IMG/VR virus record: IMGVR_UViG_3300024239_000014
Span: 1 to 64,000 of that record
Source: a virus
Length of the DNA: 64,000 nucleotides
Direction: 5' to 3' (one strand)
In this document: piece after piece, positions 58,424-64,000 of the stretch
Layout of the letters: each line of letters opens with the position of its first letter
Numbering within the stretch: position 1 is the first letter of the stretch
Position numbers and translations under genes: made by a program
Notes under the pieces: model-generated
Databases searched by the model: none
Told to the model about the DNA's origin: nothing
The model's input: only the letters and a program-made list of their open reading frames with translations

Positions 58424-59857
58424 TCATTCGGTAACAGCCAGCGCTTTGGGCTTCTCGGCCATCCAGAACGGATGGTACAAGCCAGCGCGCATATTCAGCA
58501 AATCGCCTGTGCTCAGGTAGTTCTTCACGCCCTTGGCACCATTCCATGTCCACCAGCCGCGGGTATCCAGGAGCTGGTCCCAGTCATAGCCTTTGGCCTT
58601 AAGGTCATCATACAGTTCTTTGGGAGTGCAGAGCCAACCTTCCGGCAAGTCATGCCAGAAGTTCCGCATCTGACACATTTCACCAGTGATCTCCAGCGCA
58701 CGACGCAGTTTAGCGTCGGCATCAATCTTCCCGCGCACGGTGGTACGCGAAAGCTTCACGTCAGGCAGAATGTCCAGGAAGTAGTTGCGGTCGTTACCGC
58801 CGATCCCGTACCCATCGTTGTCTTTCAGATACACCAGTGCAGTCAGGTGAGACAGAATACCTTCGCTCTGAGAAACGATGACGTCGACCACATGACCCGA
58901 TGGTCCGTTCTTGGAACGCACCAGCATGAAGGTCACGCGCATCAGGTCGGTATCACCTTCAAGGTTGTCTTCACTGCTTCTCGGGAATTCCGGTGCACCG
59001 GTCGTGCGGTTCTTCAGCGGTGTGCCTGTAATCAGGTACCACAGGTGAGTGGTCAGGAACCCGAAGTTTTCAGGAACGCGTTTGAACTTCACATCGGCTT
59101 TCAAGAACGCCAGTGATTTACTCAAAGGGGCTCTGGGGTCAAGTTGATAGACCTTGCCGACGTGAGCGGTGGAAATGCAGCAGACGTTCGCAGAAGCACA
59201 GAGATCCGGCATCTGCACCAACATCTGGGTCTTCGCAGCCTGACCCTTCATGGCTTCGATGTTGGCACCGGATTCACCGATTTCGTTTTCATCCAAGATG
59301 CGATCAACCACCTCCGCCTGTAACATCGACAAAGAGTCGATCTCTACCACATGCGGCAGGTAGTTCGTCAAGAACTTACCGGTCTTCTTATCGAGGAACG
59401 GGTATTCCACCAGCTCGGGTTTCTTGTCATCCAACGTTTCTTTGATACCGTCGCGAAACGCCTTGAAGAACTTATTACCAGTCATCACCGTGGAGTCGGT
59501 GAACATCATAACGGACTCGACATCCATTTCGGCCAAACGTTCGCGTTTGCGAACCAAACCTTGGAAACGACCAGGGTTAACACTGGGTGGCTCGGTATCG
59601 TACACCAACGAACGTGCTTTGGCTTCAGCGGGGTCCAGCATCGCGTAACGATCGATCATCGTCACATTGAATTCGTGTGCAGCCAGAGACTTACCCAGGT
59701 TACCTTGCCCACCGATCCCGGTGAAGGTCAAAATGCCGCCATTGAGCAACATCTCACCGTAGATGCCTTTGTAGTAACGGCCAGTCGGGATATCCCAAGG
59801 GAAACCCATGTTGTAAGCAGGACGAAGAGAAGGTGCGGGGATGACTTTGCCAAACAT
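58424..59857 (-). CDS. RecA/UvsX-like recombinase-type ATPase
   Basis: 477 residues. A P-loop of RecA type, FTGIGGQGNLGKSLAAHE (Walker A at ~47-57), and a Walker B-like HVVEIDSLSML near residue 170, followed by the AKTQMLVQMPDLCAS and ISTAHVGKVY blocks. The size and phage context fit phiKZ gp152-type UvsX-like proteins, used in recombination-dependent replication and repair. AAAAGGAA precedes ATG 59857. It heads a minus-strand operon that includes the SLOG, membrane and beta C-terminal genes. Confidence 0.82.
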   Translation of the reverse strand: MFGKVIPAPSLRPAYNMGFPWDIPTGRYYKGIYGEMLLNGGILTFTGIGGQGNLGKSLAAHEFNVTMIDRYAMLDPAEAKARSLVYDTEPPSVNPGRFQGLVRKRERLAEMDVESVMMFTDSTVMTGNKFFKAFRDGIKETLDDKKPELVEYPFLDKKTGKFLTNYLPHVVEIDSLSMLQAEVVDRILDENEIGESGANIEAMKGQAAKTQMLVQMPDLCASANVCCISTAHVGKVYQLDPRAPLSKSLAFLKADVKFKRVPENFGFLTTHLWYLITGTPLKNRTTGAPEFPRSSEDNLEGDTDLMRVTFMLVRSKNGPSGHVVDVIVSQSEGILSHLTALVYLKDNDGYGIGGNDRNYFLDILPDVKLSRTTVRGKIDADAKLRRALEITGEMCQMRNFWHDLPEGWLCTPKELYDDLKAKGYDWDQLLDTRGWWTWNGAKGVKNYLSTGDLLNMRAGLYHPFWMAEKPKALAVTE

Positions 59858-59997
59858 TTTACCCGATTCCTTTTAGTGCGAGTTCAGGGACGTACATAGA
59901 AATACCTCTCCTGTATTTTTTAAAGAACAGATACAGATAAATGCATCGTATGACAGGACTTCTTCTATATGTCCCACTTGCCCAATGAGGAATTTCC

Positions 59998-61245
59998 ATG
60001 ACCATGACGTTCGAACAGGACGTGTTGACCGCCCATGACTTTGTGGTCAATCACACCGAAAACGCTGAGGTGAGCCCCGGTGAAGTCGTCCCCGAATCCA
60101 TTTATCAGGACGACTACGACGACAGCATCCAGAAATTGGCTCTCGTCTTTCCTGACAAGTCCGTTCACAAACAAGTGCGTGAATGGGATCGTGAAGAATT
60201 TGAGAAGTACGACCAAATGGCCCGCAACAACGGCTTTGCCAACAAACACGAACAGTTCGAATACATCAACAGCCATTCGCAACTCAAAGAAGATCTGGTG
60301 GAAGAAACACCAAAGACTGTTGCAGATGCGCAGGCTCAGTTGGTAGGCAGCAAGGTATCGCTGGAAGCCTTCCTGGACGCTCGTGGTTTGCGTGCCAATG
60401 AAGATGGTACCCTTACCCCTATGTTCACGCTGGAATCGCTCCAGCGGCTCTCTATGGAGCTTTCGATTGCGCTGAATACCCGTGAGCTGATGGCAGGTAT
60501 TTCCGGTAAACTCCGCGGCCTCATGAAGGGCTTTAGCGGCTACCTGAAAATGCGTCAATTCACCACGGTCTATAACTTCCAGTACAATCGTATTGAGAAG
60601 GCAGCCACGATTGCTCGCGACACGCCTTACGCTGCTGTGGCTCGCACCAAGCTCAATGCCATGCGCGGTCAGAACGCCAGTTATGTCGATGTGCTCAACG
60701 CGCTCATCCTGGCTCAAGATGCCGCTGAGAAAACCTTTACCGACAGCATCACGTCTCTGAAACGCTGGCTGGGCGGTCTGTCGAGTTCGCACGACTTACG
60801 CCAGTCGATTCGCGATACATCGTCACTGCGTCCCAACCTGGGTACTGGCGACACCAGCATCTATGCTCCTGTGCGTGAAGCGCTGGCACGTTGTATCGTC
60901 AACCGCCCTGAAGTGCAGCACCAGTACAACCTGCTGTTTAAGAACCATACCGAGTGGTTCGATCTGCTCGCTGCAACACCGGCACTGCTGGGTCGTTTGG
61001 AAAGTCATGGTCCTGCGGCCTTTAACCAAGCCATTGAAGGCTGTGTTCATCTGATCGACCATTTGATCTCAATCATTGATCGTCAGCAGGATCAGGCGCT
61101 TTCTCGGGAAGTGGCACAGAAGATCGGCGAAGTTGTTTACGCAGTTGCTCAGGAAGTCGAGTTCTGTGCGGCGTATAACACCCTCGTGATTCAGTTCTGT
61201 AACGGGTTGAGTGAAACGGCCGATCATTTCATCAAAACCCGGTAA
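59998..61245 (+). CDS. Probable virion protein, 415 aa
   Basis: ATG 59998 has GAGGA six bases upstream and reads divergently from the UvsX-like gene. Acidic N-terminal ~100 residues, then helical body (SLQRLSMELSIALNTREL, MAGISGKLRGLMKGFSGYLK). It contains S-x-E tripeptides (LSMEL, VSLEAF) similar to those in inner-head proteins, and has the same acidic-head, helical-body layout. Codon usage is C/G-ending as in other structural genes. Capsid inner-body function is inferred. Confidence 0.68.
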   Translation: MTMTFEQDVLTAHDFVVNHTENAEVSPGEVVPESIYQDDYDDSIQKLALVFPDKSVHKQVREWDREEFEKYDQMARNNGFANKHEQFEYINSHSQLKEDLVEETPKTVADAQAQLVGSKVSLEAFLDARGLRANEDGTLTPMFTLESLQRLSMELSIALNTRELMAGISGKLRGLMKGFSGYLKMRQFTTVYNFQYNRIEKAATIARDTPYAAVARTKLNAMRGQNASYVDVLNALILAQDAAEKTFTDSITSLKRWLGGLSSSHDLRQSIRDTSSLRPNLGTGDTSIYAPVREALARCIVNRPEVQHQYNLLFKNHTEWFDLLAATPALLGRLESHGPAAFNQAIEGCVHLIDHLISIIDRQQDQALSREVAQKIGEVVYAVAQEVEFCAAYNTLVIQFCNGLSETADHFIKTR

Positions 61246-61256
61246 TGCGTGAATAG

Positions 61257-61280
61257 GCGGGGACCCGGATGGGTCCCCGC
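61257..61280 (+). terminator. 10-bp hairpin after the 415-aa gene
   Basis: Perfect stem GCGGGGACCC/GGGTCCCCGC with loop GGAT; tail TCTATGTTGTC. Confidence 0.82.
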
Positions 61281-61296
61281 TCTATGTTGTCAATGG

Positions 61297-61710
61297 TCAG
61301 CGCGCGAGATTTCGTTCGATGACATTACAGAGAGTATTGAAATCCCTCTGGAAGTCACTTTCTTGTCCGTAGACCATCCAGTCTGGTAGCTTGCTCAAAA
61401 TTTCACGAGCTACTGCTTTGCGTTTGCTGCTTTCATGCGACCTAGCAGCGTCGGCTACCCGTGAAACTAAAGGTTCTTCGTCCTGCCACAGAAGGTTACG
61501 GAAACTGATCGGTACATCCAGACTGCGAGTATCGCTCACCAGACACAAACTTGTGTTGAGGTCGGTCACTTCACTCACTGGACGACGGCTCTGTTCCATA
61601 CACTTTGCAAACAGTGAAGTCATCACGAAAACACGATGTCCCTTTGGCGGTTGGCGTCTGAGAATCCACCTCACCACCGTGGCCAAAAAGCCAGTTTTGT
61701 TGACAGTCAT
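61297..61710 (-). CDS. Hypothetical protein, 137 aa
   Basis: Not recognised. ATG 61710 without a strong Shine-Dalgarno. N-terminus MTVNKTGFLATVVRWILRR has a hydrophobic, basic helix that may be a membrane anchor or amphipathic segment; the rest is helical and charged (ARSHESSKRKAVAREILSKL). Follows the RNase H gene by about 50 bases. Confidence 0.62.
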   Translation of the reverse strand: MTVNKTGFLATVVRWILRRQPPKGHRVFVMTSLFAKCMEQSRRPVSEVTDLNTSLCLVSDTRSLDVPISFRNLLWQDEEPLVSRVADAARSHESSKRKAVAREILSKLPDWMVYGQESDFQRDFNTLCNVIERNLAR

Positions 61711-61763
61711 TTAAGCACCATAGGTAGAGGTTGGGGTGATCGTCACGTAACTACAGACGACCG

Positions 61764-63287
61764 TTATTTACGCAAAATGCGCAGATTGGAGAACACTCCT
61801 GCCCAGATCCCACTGTCATCGCCAACCTCGACGATGACCGCGTATCGGAATCCATGATCGGATTCGCGCCATGTAACCACCTTAATCGCCGGCTTGATTT
61901 CCGACGCAATGGCAGATAGAGCGTTTCTGGTGGGGAGGTCAACACCTACCGCAAGGGTAAGCTTGCAGGTCTCCAGGGAGCCAGTTACGTTATAAAGAAC
62001 GTCCACTTCCAACGACCGAGTGGTCGGTAAGATATCTCCCTTGAGCCGGTATACCGGCTTCTTCTTTGACACGTCTTCTTCATAGACATGGTCACTAATG
62101 TCGGTAACTACCAGCGTATTCATCGCTGTACCGACGTCACCGCGAGCGTATTCGAGATAGGTATCGCGCAGCGCGTTCATTCGCAACTCGGCGTTCCACG
62201 CCATCATGGGCGGATTAACTTGTTCCGTCAGGCTAACACCGCCGACGTATTCCAAGCTTTCCGTTACCCCAGGGCGATGTACATAACGAGATCCATGTTC
62301 ACAAAGATCAGAATAGTTCTTTGCTGACAAGGTCCCCGAGAGGTTGCCAACGAACGGCGAGCCGTAAAGGCCCTTAGCAATCGATTCCTGATACGCTCGA
62401 ATGCAATCCAGTACAGGCTCAGGTTCCTTCAGGAACAAAACAGCGAAGCTGCCGCTAGATTGCACTTTACCGTGGTCTTCATCGTCCTTGCCGTGTTTAC
62501 CGGTATAGTAGATGTGGCGACCATCGGGTGCCAAACGTGCTTGGTTCGACATAGTCGAGAAGTACCAAGCATTCTGGCAAAACAACCGGTTATAATCCGC
62601 CTTGAAGTTCCAGTAACCTTTAGCCGGCTTATACGTTGTGACGGGCTCCAACAAACCCTTACTGGCCAAGATCAACCCACGAGTCGCTTGGTTATCGGCC
62701 GTGTCGTTACCGAGATTGCCCGAATGCCCCATGACCCAATACATCTGAACCGGAACTTTCTTGTCATCGAGTTGTCCGACCAACCCGTAGATCTTTTTCC
62801 AGTATTCGACATTCTGGACCGGGATACCACCACCCTTGCACCAGTTATTCTTCACCCACTTGTGCATGTGGTTCAGCGTACCTTCAAGGACGTACTTGCT
62901 ATCGGCCGCAACGACCACCGAACGCACTTCATTTTCCAGTGCCACTGTCAGGGCTGAAATCATCCCTTCAAGTTCACCGATGTTATTCGTGCCGTTGGGT
63001 ACAGGTACATGGGAGTCTACCATGACCAACGGTTTGACCACCCTGGCACCCATGCTGATTAGTTCAGCCAGATTGTTTTCATCCACATAGCCGTGGGTGG
63101 TCGGCGTTTCTTTCTTGGCGGGTGGTTCTTTGACCAACACTTCCAATTCTTCGCCTGGACTTGTTGCGTAAATATACGCATGCAGACCACCGCCTGCCAT
63201 CGGCGGTGTCCACCGGCACCCGCCATCAGAATACGCCACCAAATGGAGCGTCTTCCCTGCTTCGAGTGCTTTTGTCAATTCGCTCAT
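61764..63287 (-). CDS. RNase HI-domain protein (phiKZ gp155-like), 507 aa
   Basis: ATG 63287 with GTGGAG upstream. N-terminal RNase H fold with all acidic catalytic residues visible: Asp21 in VAYSDGGC, Glu105 in NNIGELEG, Asp129 in AADSKYV, and the final GHSGNLGNDTAD (His188, Asp195/198). The C-terminal ~300 residues form a second, unrecognised domain rich in Tyr and Gly (LAPDGRHIYYTGKHGKDDED). RNase H removes RNA primers or RNA-DNA hybrids during replication. The length is much greater than cellular RNase HI (~155 residues). Confidence 0.87.
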   Translation of the reverse strand: MSELTKALEAGKTLHLVAYSDGGCRWTPPMAGGGLHAYIYATSPGEELEVLVKEPPAKKETPTTHGYVDENNLAELISMGARVVKPLVMVDSHVPVPNGTNNIGELEGMISALTVALENEVRSVVVAADSKYVLEGTLNHMHKWVKNNWCKGGGIPVQNVEYWKKIYGLVGQLDDKKVPVQMYWVMGHSGNLGNDTADNQATRGLILASKGLLEPVTTYKPAKGYWNFKADYNRLFCQNAWYFSTMSNQARLAPDGRHIYYTGKHGKDDEDHGKVQSSGSFAVLFLKEPEPVLDCIRAYQESIAKGLYGSPFVGNLSGTLSAKNYSDLCEHGSRYVHRPGVTESLEYVGGVSLTEQVNPPMMAWNAELRMNALRDTYLEYARGDVGTAMNTLVVTDISDHVYEEDVSKKKPVYRLKGDILPTTRSLEVDVLYNVTGSLETCKLTLAVGVDLPTRNALSAIASEIKPAIKVVTWRESDHGFRYAVIVEVGDDSGIWAGVFSNLRILRK

Positions 63288-63335
63288 GTAAAGCTCCACT
63301 GATTACGCCTACAGATTATCCGTCGACGTAAAGAC

Positions 63336-63818
63336 TTACCGGACACAAGTTTTCAACCAATCTTGATACGCCTTTGCCAGCGCAGCGTCGTAATCAATAA
63401 TGTGTTTCTTCAAGTCCAGTATGTAGTACTTCATGGCCAGGATAACTTCACGATCATCGCGAATATCTGACACCTTACCAATCACAGGCATCTGTGGCCG
63501 CTGTGGTGGTGTAAATTCCTTTGTACAGCTCATGCCGGCAGCTTGGGGTGGGGTGACAACCTTAGGAGTCGGCAAAGGTTCTATGGCCACGCGGTGGCGT
63601 TTCAGGTAATCGATGTAAGCATCCAGCTCAGCGACGTAAGCGGCGCTTTCATCGTGGTAATAAGTACCTTCAGGCAAACCTTCATTGGAAACTGGGACTG
63701 GGGGTGATAACAATTCGGCAGGATAAGCCGTATCAACTTGGCGATAATCAACGTGACTCTGAGGAGACAGTGTACAACCGGAGAGAAGAGCGATCGCAGC
63801 AAGAATAACAGCTTTCAT
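63336..63818 (-). CDS. Outer-membrane spanin-like lipoprotein (o-spanin), 160 aa
   Basis: A lipoprotein signal MKAVILAAIALLSGC with lipobox LSGC and Cys15. The mature part is Pro-rich (PVPVSNEGLPEGTYY, PTPKVVTPPQAAG) with a helical C-terminus. It overlaps the upstream coiled-coil gene by four bases (ATGA). A lipoprotein directly after a coiled-coil protein is the usual Rz/Rz1-type arrangement. It would fuse outer and inner membranes in the last lysis step. At 160 residues it is longer than typical Rz1. Confidence 0.7.
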   Translation of the reverse strand: MKAVILAAIALLSGCTLSPQSHVDYRQVDTAYPAELLSPPVPVSNEGLPEGTYYHDESAAYVAELDAYIDYLKRHRVAIEPLPTPKVVTPPQAAGMSCTKEFTPPQRPQMPVIGKVSDIRDDREVILAMKYYILDLKKHIIDYDAALAKAYQDWLKTCVR

Positions 63819-64000
63819 TTGGCACCTTCGGTCAATTCGTTGTACACGTCCGCACCGACCCCTTTCTTCTTAGGCGTCGAAGGAGTGGTTGTTGTGCAGA
63901 GCTTGCGCTTACGGAGTTCTGCTTCCATGCGAGCATTATCGCTCACCAGGATTGACAGATCCTGATTCATTTTGGCGTTTTCCAAAAGCGCCGTGCTCAA
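63815..64000 (-). CDS. Partial gene: C-terminal part of a probable inner-membrane spanin (Rz-like)
   Basis: Only the last ~61 codons are in the window; the true start lies beyond position 64000. The visible part is a charged coiled coil (LENAKMNQDLSILVSDNARM) with a Thr/Pro/Lys stretch and a short end GADVYNELTEGAK. Coupling to the lipoprotein gene suggests an i-spanin. The membrane anchor expected at its N-terminus cannot be seen. Confidence 0.55.
   Translation of the reverse strand: MSTALLENAKMNQDLSILVSDNARMEAELRKRKLCTTTTPSTPKKKGVGADVYNELTEGAK

Noticed and set aside
1-64000. tRNA genes, CRISPR arrays, insertion sequences, integrase
   Set aside because: No T-arm/anticodon patterns, no regularly spaced direct repeats, and no transposase or integrase motifs were seen on either strand.
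1-64000. Chimallin (phage nucleus shell) and non-virion RNA polymerase genes
   Set aside because: Expected in a nucleus-forming phage, but no protein in this window could be matched to them by eye; they probably lie outside the window.

Overview
The window is a piece of a large (jumbo) tailed-phage genome of the phiKZ/EL/OBP type, the contractile-tailed phages that build a phage nucleus and a tubulin spindle. Supporting genes are a PhuZ-type tubulin, a phage multisubunit RNA polymerase in pieces (virion-type beta, beta C-terminal fragment, beta' N-terminal part), a very large virion protein with a lytic transglycosylase domain, a contractile sheath and tube pair, a 788-residue terminase, a T4-gp21-like prohead protease, a RecA/UvsX-like protein and RNase H. 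Gene order matches my recollection of phiKZ (gp25-30, gp39, gp149-155, gp175-182). GC is near 50% and almost every base is coding. No tRNA, CRISPR, integrase or insertion sequence was seen. A Pseudomonas or other gammaproteobacterial host is plausible but is not proven by the sequence.

Layout. 0.2-3.7 kb: minus-strand operon of small unknown proteins. 3.8-6.6 kb: a structured noncoding stretch, a zinc-ribbon protein, the tubulin, a small partner and a divergent virion-like gene. 7.4-7.8 kb: seven perfect or near-perfect hairpins around an AT-rich island, a candidate origin or control region. 7.9-12.4 kb: small accessory genes and an exported transglycosylase (likely endolysin). 12.5-26.1 kb: structural and packaging block (two virion proteins, terminase, three neck/tail-type proteins, sheath, tube). 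26.2-31.5 kb: minus-strand accessory genes, including duplicated pairs and a NADAR plus DUF488-like pair. 31.6-43.1 kb: head maturation (inner-body-type protein, protease) and the virion RNA polymerase, whose beta gene is split by a group I intron. 43.2-53.5 kb: giant transglycosylase/tape-measure-like protein and its neighbours. 53.5-64 kb: small genes, a candidate small terminase, the beta C-terminal fragment, a SLOG-type protein, UvsX-like protein, a virion-like protein, RNase H and a spanin pair cut by the window end.

How it works together. The structural genes build head and tail. The protease trims head proteins at S-x-E type sites. The virion RNA polymerase would be injected to start early transcription. 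UvsX and RNase H serve replication and recombination, the tubulin centres the phage nucleus, and the transglycosylase and spanins lyse the cell. Transcription units are separated by GC-rich hairpins whose base is a recurrent CATA...TATG palindrome instead of a long U-tract. This looks like a phage-specific 3'-end (and perhaps promoter) signal.
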